Shown one piece after another: positions 1 through 9,434 of a stretch of 64,000 bases of DNA (positions within the stretch are counted from its first letter, which is position 1; each line of letters opens with the position of its first letter). The DNA is taken from contig NZ_DF967522.1 of assembly GCF_000971475.1 (NCBI RefSeq), positions 209,403 to 273,402 on the forward strand, read 5' to 3'. The DNA comes from Sulfuricella sp. T08 (GTDB lineage: Bacteria > Pseudomonadota > Gammaproteobacteria > Burkholderiales > Sulfuricellaceae). The notes under the pieces are model-generated. The model saw only the letters and a list, made by a program, of their open reading frames with translations, made no database searches and had not been told where the DNA came from. A program made the translations under genes and the position numbers.

Positions 1-2
1 TG

Positions 3-1541
3 CTGGGTCTTTCCTATGCAATCGGCACCATCCGCGGCTTGCTGCCTTGGCAGATGCCAGATTCAAACGCATTCACCAACTACTACAGCCCCTATAACGC
101 GCTACGCATTGCCAAGGGTGCATTGTGGGCATTCCTGTTATATGGCCTGCTCGGACGCCTGGCGTTCACCGGGCAGGACGTTCGCCGCCATTTCGCTTGG
201 GGCATGGTTGTCGGGCTGGCTGGCACGGTGGCTGTGATCGTCTGGGAACGCTTTGTCTTCCCGGGATTGTTCAATTTCACCGACGTTTACCGGGTAACCG
301 GGCCCTTCTCCCAGATGCATACTGGCGGGGCGGATATCGAGTCTTACCTGACGCTATCGACGCCATTCCTGGTGGTGCTGCTGTTTGAAAGGCAGAGCTG
401 GGTAACAAGGCTGATCGGTACAGCGTTGCTGGTTGGCGCCACCTATGGGGTGATGGTCACCTTCTCGCGCATTGGCTACGCTGCCTACGGTGTCGCTCTG
501 GCGCTCGCCCTGCTGGCGGCAACTGCAAAATCAGGTAATCGGGTGCGAACCTGGCCTTTCAAGCGCAGCATGGCGGCTTTCGCACTTGCGGCGCTGACTC
601 TCGCGGTGGCGGTGCCGATCCTCAAAGGCCCGTTCACACAGGCTCGCATGTCCCGGACGGGAACCGATCTGGGAATACGTTTGGCCCATTGGTCCAACGC
701 CTTGCAGATGCGCGATCCGGGCTGGGGCACGGCACTATTCGGGATGGGGGTTGGCCGTTACCCGGAAACCCATTATTGGCGTAGCGAAGAAAGCCGAGCC
801 GCCACTTACCGCCTAGGCTCCGAAACTGGCAACACCTTTCTGCGGCTAGGATCGGGCAGTCCGCTCTACATGGAGCAGTTCGTCACGATAAAACAGCAGC
901 ACAACTATACACTCAGCATGAACGCCCGCAGCGATCAGCCTAACACCCAAGTCACCGTATCGATCTGCGAAAAATGGCTGCTCACCTCAGCCCGCTGCGC
1001 CTTCAAGACCATTGATGTCACAGGAAACGGACGGTGGCAGCCAGTCCAGACCCACATGCTATCGGGTGACTTGGGAAGCGGCCCCTGGTATGCAGCCCGC
1101 CCCGTCAAGCTGTCGATCTACAATTCCAATGCCCATGCCGTGGTAGATGTGGACAAAGTGCGTTTGCAGGCAACGGACGAGGACAACCTGCTGGTCAACG
1201 GGGGCTTTTCGCGGGGGTTGGACCGGTGGTTCTTCACCGTCGACAACGACAAGCCATGGCATATCTGGAGCCTGCCAATCCAAGTTCTGTTCGACCAGGG
1301 TTGGCTGGGGGGGGTCGCCCTGACCCTTTTCGTCGCGGTTGGCTTATGGCGCGCCGGTCGCGATGTTTGGCGAGGCGACGTGATGGCCGGTGCGATGCTG
1401 GCGTCCAGCATCGGCTTCCTCGTGATCGGAACCCTCGACAGCCTGGTGGACAGTCCGCGCCTGCTCATGCTGTTCCTGCTGCTAGCCTGGTTCTGCGGGC
1501 GAGCCGGCGGAGGGGAGCGGACCGCCCTGAACTCGCCCTAG
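3..1541 (+). CDS. O-antigen ligase/polymerase-like membrane protein (5' truncated by window edge)
   Basis: The reading frame is open to the first base of the window, so the N-terminus is missing. The visible part (over 500 residues) has several hydrophobic segments in its first 200 residues and two more near the C-terminus, as in Wzy/O-antigen ligase (WaaL-like) proteins that join or polymerise lipid-linked glycans on the periplasmic side. Between the membrane blocks is a hydrophilic stretch of about 140 residues (nt 840-1260), rich in beta-type sequence. It contains NLLVNGGFSRGLDRW, the N-terminal signature of carbohydrate-binding jelly-roll modules of the CBM4/9 type. The nearby PEP-CTERM/exopolysaccharide genes support a role in EPS or glycan ligation. 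The family call is by topology and context, and the exact subfamily is not determined. Confidence 0.65.
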   Translation: MGLSYAIGTIRGLLPWQMPDSNAFTNYYSPYNALRIAKGALWAFLLYGLLGRLAFTGQDVRRHFAWGMVVGLAGTVAVIVWERFVFPGLFNFTDVYRVTGPFSQMHTGGADIESYLTLSTPFLVVLLFERQSWVTRLIGTALLVGATYGVMVTFSRIGYAAYGVALALALLAATAKSGNRVRTWPFKRSMAAFALAALTLAVAVPILKGPFTQARMSRTGTDLGIRLAHWSNALQMRDPGWGTALFGMGVGRYPETHYWRSEESRAATYRLGSETGNTFLRLGSGSPLYMEQFVTIKQQHNYTLSMNARSDQPNTQVTVSICEKWLLTSARCAFKTIDVTGNGRWQPVQTHMLSGDLGSGPWYAARPVKLSIYNSNAHAVVDVDKVRLQATDEDNLLVNGGFSRGLDRWFFTVDNDKPWHIWSLPIQVLFDQGWLGGVALTLFVAVGLWRAGRDVWRGDVMAGAMLASSIGFLVIGTLDSLVDSPRLLMLFLLLAWFCGRAGGGERTALNSP

Positions 1542-1661
1542 GAATCCCTGACAAGATAAACGCCATGCGAGAGATTGCATGTAGATTCGTGAGTTGGCGA
1601 CAATCGCACTGAAAAACCGCCACCGCCGCCACCTAAACCAAAAATCCCGCCTCCTGCTTCA

Positions 1662-2066
1662 TTAACAACCGCCGATGGTTCCTGTGAAGGTAGCGCCACT
1701 TACCACCTCGGCACCATTAGTGCAGAAGCTATACGGGCCTCCTGCCAAGCCATGAACGCTGTATGTATAGCTAGGGCCGCCCGTATAGAAGTACGTAACA
1801 GTGTTGTCCACATTATTGATACTCCAGGTTCCGACCTGCTTCGATGGATCGACTTTATCGCTGGAACCCTTCTTGTAATCCCAAAGTTGAGCGCCGGCCC
1901 GATGCTGCTCCTGCCACTTTTCGGCACCCCGCGTAGCACAGACCGTGCTACCTGCAATCAATGATGTAAGGGCGCTGCCTGTAACTTGCTGGTCTGAACA
2001 GGCAGCCATTGCCTCCCCAGAAATCCCTGCGAGCAAAACGATACTTGCAACCATAAGACGCTTCAT
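1662..2066 (-). CDS. Small secreted protein of unknown function
   Basis: The product has 134 residues. The ATG at 2066 was chosen because it follows an AAAGGAG ribosome binding site and begins a clean signal peptide (MKRLMVASIVLLAG..., cleavage near AMA|AC). A longer frame upstream has neither. The mature part has four cysteines, which could form two disulfides, and is rich in Gly, Thr, Ser and Tyr. It ends in GTIGGC and has no PEP-CTERM anchor and no domain I recognise. It is monocistronic, and a strong sigma-54 type promoter lies about 100 bases upstream. It is therefore probably coregulated with the PEP-CTERM system and may be an extracellular matrix component. Function is unknown. Confidence 0.7.
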   Translation of the reverse strand: MKRLMVASIVLLAGISGEAMAACSDQQVTGSALTSLIAGSTVCATRGAEKWQEQHRAGAQLWDYKKGSSDKVDPSKQVGTWSINNVDNTVTYFYTGGPSYTYSVHGLAGGPYSFCTNGAEVVSGATFTGTIGGC

Positions 2067-2161
2067 AACCGTTACTCCTTTCGAGTGAATAATGTTGATA
2101 TCAATTCGTTGCCTGGAAATAAGCCTCGCTGGCAATTCGATTGACGGCCCAAATATTAAAT

Positions 2162-2177
2162 AGCAATTTTCGCACCA
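2162..2177 (-). promoter_or_regulatory. Sigma-54 (-24/-12) promoter for the small secreted protein
   Basis: On the minus strand the site reads TGGTGCGAAAATTGCT, with GG and GC separated by exactly 10 bases. It matches the RpoN consensus TGGCAC-N5-TTGC at all but two positions. It lies about 100 bases upstream of the ATG at 2066. A diverged copy of the GTCGGAA-N4-TTAC element lies 65-80 bases further upstream, a normal spacing for an enhancer-binding protein. Confidence 0.7.
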
Positions 2178-2241
2178 CTTGTAGTTTTTCTTTTCCTATC
2201 AATGCGATACCCTTTAACTATAGTCAACCCGAGTTACAAGT

Positions 2242-2256
2242 GTAAACATTCTCGAC
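2242..2256 (-). promoter_or_regulatory. Diverged PrsR-type upstream box
   Basis: On the minus strand this reads GTCGAGAATGTTTAC, two mismatches from GTCGGAA-N4-TTAC, which occurs five times exactly elsewhere in the window. It points toward the sigma-54 promoter at 2162-2177 with the same geometry as the box upstream of the PEP-CTERM gene. Binding by PrsR is inferred. Confidence 0.45.
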
Positions 2257-2313
2257 AAATATTCAGTCGCCCGATCCCACAGTTGAATAGTGAATTTAAA
2301 TTAAAGCGGCTGA

Positions 2314-3879
2314 CTAGCCCATCTTGTGCTCGATAGCCGCCACGACCAACTCGGCCGCCTGATCGGGTGTCATTGAAGTTGTGTCGAGATGGATTTCAGG
2401 GGTTTGAGGCGCCTCATATGGCGAGTCGATCCCAGTAAAATTTTTCAGATCACCTCTTCGGGCCTTGCGATAAAGTCCTTTCGGATCACGCTGCTCGGCT
2501 ATCGAAAGTGGGACGTCAACAAATATCTCAACAAATTCGCCTTCTTCGAGCAGTTCCCGCGCCAAGCGGCGTTCCGAACGAAAGGGGGAAATGAATGCGG
2601 CCAGGACGATCAAGCCGGCATCCACCATCAGCTTGCCTACTTCCGCCACGCGACGGATATTCTCCACCCGGTCAACCTCGGTGAACCCAAGGTCCTTGTT
2701 CAAGCCATGACGCACGTTGTCGCCATCGAGCAGGTAAGTGTGGCAGCCCATGGCGTGCAGCCTTTTTTCCACCAGATTGGCGATGGTGGATTTCCCAGAG
2801 CCAGATAGGCCTGTAAACCACAGCATGCGGGGCTTCTGCTCCTTGCTTATGGCGCGTGCAGCCTTGTCCACGTCAACCTGCTGCATGTGGATGTTCTGTG
2901 CACGGCGCAGGGCGAAGTGCAGCAGTCCCATCCCGACGATGTGGTTGCTCACGCGGTCGATAAGGATGAAACTGCCCATATCCCGATTGTCGTTATAGGG
3001 TTTGAAGGTGACCGGCCGGTTGACACTGATGTTGCACACGCCGACGGCATTTTTCTCCAGTTTTGTTGCCGCCAGGTGTTCCGGAGAGCCCATGCTCACT
3101 TGGTATTTGATATCGGTAACAGTGGCAGTAACCGTTTGGGACCCGGTCTTGAGCAAATACGACCGCCCCGGAAACATGGGTGCATCGTGCATCCAGATAA
3201 TCGTGGATTCGAACTGGTCGGCCACGCTTGCCGGCGCATCGGCTGCGGAAATGGCCTCTCCGCGCGAGATATCGACTTCAGCCATTTCCAGACAACCCGT
3301 CAGAGTGGCGCCGTGGTACCACGCCATGTGGTTGCCGTGCGCGGTAATGTTGTCGCTATGCAACGCCGAGAGGGGAATCGCAGTGATGTGTTCCAGCCCG
3401 ATCTGGCTAGCGAAGCCGTGGTAGTCGTCGACGATGCGCTGAAACACTATTTCCGAGTAGTCCACAAGATCCATCTTGTTGATGGCCAGGATAACCTTGC
3501 GGATGCCAAGCAGTGATACCAGGTGGCTATGCTGGCGGCTCTGGGTGAGCATGCCTTTGCTTGCGTCAATAAGGATGACCGCCACGTCGGCGGAGAAGAG
3601 GCTGTGGGCTGCATCGGTCTGTTCGTGATCCGCGGACCATCCTTCCGCCAGCAGGACGGAATCAGGGTTGTGAACGCCCTGGGTTTCCTTCTTCTTCGCG
3701 CCGGCGTCCAGTATGGCCAGCTGGCCCTCGAACAGCATTTTTGATTGGTCGGGCAGCAGCCCGGTCAGGGTCCTCTTGCCGGAGCCGGTGCTGCCACAGA
3801 TAATAAAACGCAAAGCCTTCTTGTGCTGCTGGCTGCACGAGAGTGCATTGATGATGGTGGAGTCGGGGGCGTAAGTCAT
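2314..3879 (-). CDS. CysN-CysC fusion with internally deleted GTPase half; APS kinase domain intact
   Basis: The product has 521 residues, against about 630-650 for normal CysNC/NodQ proteins. The C-terminal domain (about 349-521) is a complete adenylylsulfate kinase: P-loop [27 protein letters not shown] and GLYRKARRG. It would phosphorylate APS to PAPS, the donor for sulfation. The N-terminal half aligns with the sulfate adenylyltransferase GTPase subunit, but its G1 loop is GSTGSGKRT (Arg after Lys). The stretch with the DxPGH switch II motif is missing between about residues 95 and 97. Most of the first beta-barrel (about 70 residues) is missing near residue 198. NKMD (134-137) and the distal barrel remain. 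No cysD lies beside it. I infer that the GTPase is inactive and the kinase active. It is the last gene of the PrsKR run. The start lacks a clear ribosome binding site. Confidence 0.8.
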   Translation of the reverse strand: MTYAPDSTIINALSCSQQHKKALRFIICGSTGSGKRTLTGLLPDQSKMLFEGQLAILDAGAKKKETQGVHNPDSVLLAEGWSADHEQTDAAHSLFSADVAVILIDASKGMLTQSRQHSHLVSLLGIRKVILAINKMDLVDYSEIVFQRIVDDYHGFASQIGLEHITAIPLSALHSDNITAHGNHMAWYHGATLTGCLEMAEVDISRGEAISAADAPASVADQFESTIIWMHDAPMFPGRSYLLKTGSQTVTATVTDIKYQVSMGSPEHLAATKLEKNAVGVCNISVNRPVTFKPYNDNRDMGSFILIDRVSNHIVGMGLLHFALRRAQNIHMQQVDVDKAARAISKEQKPRMLWFTGLSGSGKSTIANLVEKRLHAMGCHTYLLDGDNVRHGLNKDLGFTEVDRVENIRRVAEVGKLMVDAGLIVLAAFISPFRSERRLARELLEEGEFVEIFVDVPLSIAEQRDPKGLYRKARRGDLKNFTGIDSPYEAPQTPEIHLDTTSMTPDQAAELVVAAIEHKMG

Positions 3880-4015
3880 ATGGAAAGTGGAATCTCAGGA
3901 TAATTTGGGCGGATTGCAAGTCTGCAAGTGCATCGCGATTATAACGAAAGCATAGCTGCTCCCGGAAAACTTTTTAAGGAGTTTTTGAATCCGGGGTATT
4001 TGCGGAAGCAGGCCA

Positions 4016-5854
4016 CTAGTGCTGCCTGAACCACTGTTCCAGCATCATCAGCACCCACACCATGGTGCCATGATATCCGGCGTGCTCCGCCAGATGCTGC
4101 CCGAGAAGTCTGTCGATGAACTCAGCACGCACGATGTTGCGCGATTTCAGGCCATTCAGGCTATCGGCGGCCAACTCCTGCAGTGGCTTGTGATTCTGGA
4201 GCCAGACGCCGAAGGGCAGGCCGAAACCATGCTTTTGCTTGGTGATGATCTCGTCCGGCAGGAAATCGCGTAATGCCTCCTTGAAAAAATAACGCAGTTT
4301 TGTCCCTTTGAGTTTGAGCTCCGGCGCCAGCCGCGCCGAGAAGGCCACCATTTCGTTGTTAAGAAACGGGAAAGCCGCCTCCATTCCCGCCAGTTCACAG
4401 GCCTTGACCACCTTGGGCAGGTCGTTGTCGGCGAGAGTGAACTTCAGGTCGAGGGCGAGCATTTGATTGATCAGGCTTTGGGCATGGGCCTGGCGATAGG
4501 TTTCGTTCAAGTGGGAGAGCGGCTGCCCCGGATCAACGGTAGCCAGAAACTCCCGTGTAAACACCTCCCCATGGCCGTAACGATCCAGCAGGTTGTAGGT
4601 TTCCGTGCGCGCCGGCATCGGCACCGAGGCCTGCTCGATATAGCTGCGGGCTTTGCGCACTAGCGACACTCTCTGGCCGCCGGGCATGCCGAAGACAGCG
4701 GGCTCCAATACCCCCTTGCGCAATAACGAGGGGATGCGTTGATAGAGGGAAAAGATATGTTGCTTCGCATAACGCTCGTTACCGCCGAATAGCTCGTCGC
4801 CCCCGTCACCGCCCAAGATCCTGTTCAGACCGTCCGCCCTCGCCATGCGTGCGCAATAAAAAGCGGGCACGGCAGAAGCGTTGCCGAAGGGCTGATCGAA
4901 AATTCCTGCAATCTGCGGGATGGCTGCCACTACGTCGTCCGGAGTGACATAGTACTCGTGATGCTCGGTGGAAAAATGCCGCGCCGCGATGCGGGCATAT
5001 TCCATCTCGTCATAGCCATCTGCTTCGAAACCGATAGAGTAGGTGCGGGCCGGCCGGCCGCCAACCTCCCCCAGGATGCCCGCGATCGTGGAACTGTCTG
5101 TCCCGCCGCTGAGGAAGGCGCCAACCTCCTGATCTGACGCGGCCTCGCTCACGCTTGAGCGCAGCAGCCGCAAAAATTCCTGCTTGAGCTCGTCAAAGGG
5201 GCGCTTTTGCCCTTCCAGGAACTGCATTTCCCAGTGTTTTTTTGTTTCCGCCCGACCCTTCCTGAAAACCAGATATTCGCCCGGCAGGAGGCGCTTTTGC
5301 CCAGTGTAAATCGTGTCGGGGCCGGGCACCATATGAAAATAGAGGTAATTGTAGAGGCCCTGCGGGTCGATCTCCGGTATTGCCAACGGGTGAAGGATGA
5401 CGGCATCCGCCGATGAACCGAACACCAGCCCATCCCCAGAAAGCGTGTAGGAAAGCGGCTGGGTCCCCATTCGATCGACCGCCAGAACCGCCTCCCCGGC
5501 AGCTTCATCCAGAATGCAAAGGTCATACGCCCCTTCCAGAAGCGGGAGGACTGTTTCTCCCCCTTCCCGCCAGCCGTCCGCCAGCGCTTTGGCCACACCT
5601 TCGGCCTGCGCAAGCTGGGCCAGACGGGAATCCATAAACCTGACCCGGCCCCATACCGCGACCAAAAGCCCTTCCTTTTGATAGAGGTGGGCGCTGTCGC
5701 CGCTCGCGGCGACAGCCAGGGCGCTGCCCCCCCATGCCAACGCCTGGACGCCGCTGCCGTCAAACCGCGCCAGCGGCCCGGCCATTCGCTCTACAATCTG
5801 CCGGTTCTCGGCAGTTGTGGCACCGTAGCCTATCCAGCCGCACAGACCACTCAC
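4016..5854 (-). CDS. Asparagine synthase-related protein with degenerate glutaminase domain
   Basis: The product has 612 residues. The C-terminal half is a typical AsnB-type ATP-pyrophosphatase: PPi loop SGGTDSS at about 249-255, then GGDGGDELFGG, and the conserved KHGFGLPFGVWL near the end. The N-terminal class II glutaminase fold is recognisable (DRMGTQPL at 127-134). However, the protein begins MSGLCGW, so the Cys that should be residue 2 after Met is at position 5. The NGEIYN-type substrate-binding segment is replaced by VWGRV. Glutamine hydrolysis is therefore unlikely unless the N-terminus is processed, and the enzyme may use ammonia or another amine to amidate a carboxylate on a sugar or peptide. 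Asparagine-synthase paralogs are regular members of exosortase-A/EPS loci. It follows prsR on the same strand after 116 bases. Confidence 0.82.
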   Translation of the reverse strand: MSGLCGWIGYGATTAENRQIVERMAGPLARFDGSGVQALAWGGSALAVAASGDSAHLYQKEGLLVAVWGRVRFMDSRLAQLAQAEGVAKALADGWREGGETVLPLLEGAYDLCILDEAAGEAVLAVDRMGTQPLSYTLSGDGLVFGSSADAVILHPLAIPEIDPQGLYNYLYFHMVPGPDTIYTGQKRLLPGEYLVFRKGRAETKKHWEMQFLEGQKRPFDELKQEFLRLLRSSVSEAASDQEVGAFLSGGTDSSTIAGILGEVGGRPARTYSIGFEADGYDEMEYARIAARHFSTEHHEYYVTPDDVVAAIPQIAGIFDQPFGNASAVPAFYCARMARADGLNRILGGDGGDELFGGNERYAKQHIFSLYQRIPSLLRKGVLEPAVFGMPGGQRVSLVRKARSYIEQASVPMPARTETYNLLDRYGHGEVFTREFLATVDPGQPLSHLNETYRQAHAQSLINQMLALDLKFTLADNDLPKVVKACELAGMEAAFPFLNNEMVAFSARLAPELKLKGTKLRYFFKEALRDFLPDEIITKQKHGFGLPFGVWLQNHKPLQELAADSLNGLKSRNIVRAEFIDRLLGQHLAEHAGYHGTMVWVLMMLEQWFRQH

Positions 5855-5970
5855 AACAATTTCCTTGTTTTATGGAACATCAACGCCCCTTTATTTTTGG
5901 GCCTTTAAACCCATTGTTTTTCGGTTATTCTGGAAACAGGCGAAAAACAGGATGCTACGCGACAAGTGGG

Positions 5971-7323
5971 TTACTTTATCCCATGTCGCTTCATCAGGTC
6001 ATACAGGGCGGGGCGGCTGACACCCAACAAGTCGGCCGACTTGGTAATATTGCCATCCGCTCTCGCCAGCACCTTCACAAAGGCCTTGTATTCCGCTTCT
6101 TCCCGCACCTGCCGCAGATTGAGAGGCTCGTCCGCCATGGGTAATGCCTGCAACCCGAGATCCTCCACACTGATTTGGGAGCCATCCGCCATGATGACGG
6201 CACGCTTGATGCAGTTTTCCATTTCCCTCACATTGCCAGGCCATGAATAGCTTTCTATCGTGGCCAACGCCTCCTGGCTGAAGTTGAGCGAGGAGCGCCC
6301 CTCCTGAACGCTGAACTTGTTCCTGAAGTGATGCGCCAACAAGGCGGCGTCGCCCACCCGCTCCCGTAGCGGGGGAATCGTGACAACGATCTCGCTCAAC
6401 CGGTAATAGAGGTCTTCGCGGAAGCTTCCCGCCGCTATCATTTCCTTTAGGTTCTGATGTGTCGCACAGACAATGCGCACGTCCACAGGGATCTCTTCGC
6501 GCCCACCTATCCGTTCTATCACCCTTTCCTGCAGGAAACGCAAAATTTTTGCCTGCAGGGCCATGGGCAGGTCACCCACCTCATCGAGAAAAAAGGTGCC
6601 CCCATTGGCGCACTCGATTTTGCCCAGAGTCTGCTTGGCAGCCCCGGTAAAGGCGCCCTTCTCGTAGCCGAACAGCTCGCTTTCCAGAAGGCTTTCCGGG
6701 ATCGCCGCACAGTTGATCGCCATGAAGCGCTCCCCATGCCGCGGGCTCAACTGGTGCAGGGCCTTTGTCAGCACCTCCTTGCCGGTTCCGCTTTCGCCCA
6801 ATAGCATTACTGTGGCGTCGGAGGACGCGACCCTTTCCACGTTACGGCATATCTTTAACATGCCCGGATCCCTGCTGATGATGCCCGACAGGGGGGAATC
6901 CATTTGGACTTGCTGCATCCGGCGGTTTTCCTGCTGCAGCGCGTGCAGGAAAAAAGCCCGCTCGACCACCAAGCCGAGCATCTCAGGGTCAAAAGGCTTT
7001 TGGTGAAAATCGTAAGCGCCCATGCCGATGACCTTCACCGCATTGGCATGATCCTGGTTGCCGGTAAGGACGATCACTTTGGTATCCGGTGCAAGTGCAC
7101 GTATTTGCTGCAGCGTGGCCAAGCCCTCCGAGGCGCCATCGGGGTCAGGAGGAAGCCCGAGATCCATGGTAACAACCGCCGGCTCATGACGCCGAATCAG
7201 CGCAAGCGCGCTTTCACGATCTCCTGCCACCAAAACTTCGTAAGCCTCGAAGCTCCAGCGCAGCAGCTTCTGCAGGCCGGGATCGTCCTCAATAATCAGC
7301 AAGGGGGGTTTGTCCCGATTCAC
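5971..7323 (-). CDS. prsR: PEP-CTERM-box response regulator PrsR (sigma-54 activator)
   Basis: The product has 450 residues from a GTG at 7323, chosen because AAAGGAA lies just upstream. An alternative GTG at 7338 adds five residues. Domains in order: receiver (phosphoacceptor Asp near residue 54 in VVTMDLGLP), AAA+ sigma-54 interaction domain with Walker A GESGTGKE and the sigma-54 contact loop GAFTGA, and a C-terminal Fis-type helix-turn-helix (ADLLGVSRPALYDLMKR). This is the architecture of the TIGR02915 family that partners PrsK in exosortase systems. prsK ends immediately upstream, so the pair is translationally coupled. Likely targets in the window are the three sigma-54 promoters listed here. 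Confidence 0.92.
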   Translation of the reverse strand: MNRDKPPLLIIEDDPGLQKLLRWSFEAYEVLVAGDRESALALIRRHEPAVVTMDLGLPPDPDGASEGLATLQQIRALAPDTKVIVLTGNQDHANAVKVIGMGAYDFHQKPFDPEMLGLVVERAFFLHALQQENRRMQQVQMDSPLSGIISRDPGMLKICRNVERVASSDATVMLLGESGTGKEVLTKALHQLSPRHGERFMAINCAAIPESLLESELFGYEKGAFTGAAKQTLGKIECANGGTFFLDEVGDLPMALQAKILRFLQERVIERIGGREEIPVDVRIVCATHQNLKEMIAAGSFREDLYYRLSEIVVTIPPLRERVGDAALLAHHFRNKFSVQEGRSSLNFSQEALATIESYSWPGNVREMENCIKRAVIMADGSQISVEDLGLQALPMADEPLNLRQVREEAEYKAFVKVLARADGNITKSADLLGVSRPALYDLMKRHGIK

Positions 7324-7339
7324 CGGATTTCCTTTCACG

Positions 7340-9424
7340 CTATGTGACTCTCTCGACAGCCTGATCCTGGCGGTGAAGCGGCAGAATCACATGGAAAGTA
7401 GTGCCACCCGACTGGCTGCTGGCGACTTCCAGCTGGCCCCCGAGTTCGCGAATATATTCCCGGCTTTCAAACACGCCTATCCCCATGCCCGCCGACTTGG
7501 TAGACTCGAAAGGCTTGAACAGCCGCTCGCGGATGAACTCCTCGCTCATGCCATGCCCACTGTCTTTGACCTCTATGATCGCGGAGTCATCCCGCCTGGC
7601 CAGGCGCACGATGACTTGGCCGTCCCTGGGAGTAGCCTCAATGGCATTCTGGATGAGATGCCCGATCACCCGTTCCAGGCGCGCCCAATTGGCGAAGACA
7701 ACCAAGCCTGGCTCCAGTATCTCAAGCACCGGCTTCGGCGTGTCGGCCAGCTTGGCCGCCACCGTCTGCTGCAGCAGATTTTCAATAGGAAGCGGGGCAG
7801 GCTTCTCATCAGAAGAACCGCTGCTCAATTTCCGAAGGAGCAGCTTCATTTTCTGTACCGAGAAATCCACTGTGTCGGTCATGTCTTTTTGGAACTCCGG
7901 ATTATTTTTGTGTTTTTCGGAGAGGGAAAGCAGCAGTGACAACTGGGAAACCAAATTTTTCAGGTCATGCACGACAAAAGTGGACATGCGATTGAATGAT
8001 TCAAACTGTCGCGCCACCAGAAGCGCATTGGCCGCTTCCTGTTGCGCGAGATAACTTGCCGCCTGGCGGCCGGCGATCTTGAGCAGATCGTTAACCTCCC
8101 AGTTCAAACTGATTCTGCTCCTGGGCTGTGCCAGCACCACAAAACCAAACAATCCTCCATGCTGGATCAGCGGAACCACCAGCCATGCCTTTGGAATGGC
8201 GAGCAGCCATTGAGGCATGGCGATTGCAGCGTATTTTTCCGGATGGGCGTCGTACTCCTGCAAATCCATCACCCATTGCTGATTTTCGAGAAACCGGCAA
8301 AAAGGGCTGTTCACTGGCTCGATCCCACCAGCCAGCGGCATGTTCCAGTGCGCCACAAGCTCGCAATCACCGGACTCGCGGCTGATCCACAAAGCCCCGC
8401 CAGGGCTTTCCACCAGCTCCGCAATGGCCTGGATGGCACGCTCGCCCAGACCGTGCGCATCCTCGGAAAGGGTGTGGATAAAACGCAGCCATTCCTCCCG
8501 GTAGTCGTAATTGTAGCTGAAAAAATTCTTGCTGATAAATACCTTGAGCCAGGAACGCAAAGTGCCCGAGAACAGCACGACCAGGAGCAATGCCACGGCA
8601 CCGAACAGAAAAGCGACCTGCAGTACCGAGCCCCAGTTTCCCCCAAAAAAACGGAGGTAGTAGCCGGCAGCCGCCATGATCATCAAGTACATGGCGGCCC
8701 CCAACAGCGCCGTGGAGTGGAACAGGATGCGGCGCGAAACCGAGATTCCCAATGACCATTGAGGGTTGCGCGCTGCAGACACCGCCACCAGGGGAACGAC
8801 CAGGGCATTGACTATCCCTCGTGCTGTCCAGATCTCTGGGCTCACCTGCCTGAACAACATAGCATCGCTGTAAAGATAGAAATCGTAAGCGAACACCCCG
8901 CCTATCCCCAGACAGGCGAATTTTATCCCCCAGCGCTGCTTGGCAGGCGTGTTCCTGTAGAGCTGCTCCACCAAGATCATGCCAATAACCGCCATTGCCC
9001 CGCGTCCGACGATACTGGTCATAAAAACGATCACCCCAAGAGGGGAAGTGCCGAGGCCTCCATAGGAGTAAAGAGTGGCAAGAAAGAGCAAAAGGTAAAA
9101 CCCTGCCACAGCCACCACAGCTGGCTTGACCTTGGGGGAAGACAAAGCTTCAGTCTGCCGTAAGGGACCCAGCAGCATGACCAGAAAAGCGGTCCAGCCT
9201 GCATTCCGAAGAATTTCCAGGATATCTGTCAAGAGCGATACCGGGCGTCCCAAAGTGGCCTGATAGGCGACCGTCGCCGCCCAAAGCGCAGAAAGCAGGC
9301 ATGCGACAGTGAGCACCATCCCGTGCAGGCGTCCGCGCCAACTGGTCAACAGGAGACCGGACAAGAAAAAAAATGCTGCCGCGGCGGCGCCATAACTAAG
9401 TGCCGCAATATTTGTTGTCAACAT
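7340..9424 (-). CDS. prsK: PEP-CTERM system histidine kinase PrsK
   Basis: The product has 694 residues. The ATG at 9424 is preferred over an upstream start that would overlap the neighbouring gene. The N-terminal 300 residues carry about eight or more hydrophobic helices (a membrane sensor of TIGR02916 type). A GAF-like segment follows (about 330-460), then a phosphoacceptor helix with HDLKN (His near residue 486), and an HATPase domain with N box IQNAIEAT, G1 VKDSGHGMS and G2 GMGIGVF. It would phosphorylate PrsR, encoded directly downstream. It begins 11 bases after the sugar transferase gene. The signal it senses is unknown. Confidence 0.92.
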   Translation of the reverse strand: MLTTNIAALSYGAAAAAFFFLSGLLLTSWRGRLHGMVLTVACLLSALWAATVAYQATLGRPVSLLTDILEILRNAGWTAFLVMLLGPLRQTEALSSPKVKPAVVAVAGFYLLLFLATLYSYGGLGTSPLGVIVFMTSIVGRGAMAVIGMILVEQLYRNTPAKQRWGIKFACLGIGGVFAYDFYLYSDAMLFRQVSPEIWTARGIVNALVVPLVAVSAARNPQWSLGISVSRRILFHSTALLGAAMYLMIMAAAGYYLRFFGGNWGSVLQVAFLFGAVALLLVVLFSGTLRSWLKVFISKNFFSYNYDYREEWLRFIHTLSEDAHGLGERAIQAIAELVESPGGALWISRESGDCELVAHWNMPLAGGIEPVNSPFCRFLENQQWVMDLQEYDAHPEKYAAIAMPQWLLAIPKAWLVVPLIQHGGLFGFVVLAQPRSRISLNWEVNDLLKIAGRQAASYLAQQEAANALLVARQFESFNRMSTFVVHDLKNLVSQLSLLLSLSEKHKNNPEFQKDMTDTVDFSVQKMKLLLRKLSSGSSDEKPAPLPIENLLQQTVAAKLADTPKPVLEILEPGLVVFANWARLERVIGHLIQNAIEATPRDGQVIVRLARRDDSAIIEVKDSGHGMSEEFIRERLFKPFESTKSAGMGIGVFESREYIRELGGQLEVASSQSGGTTFHVILPLHRQDQAVERVT

Positions 9425-9434
9425 GGGATATCTA

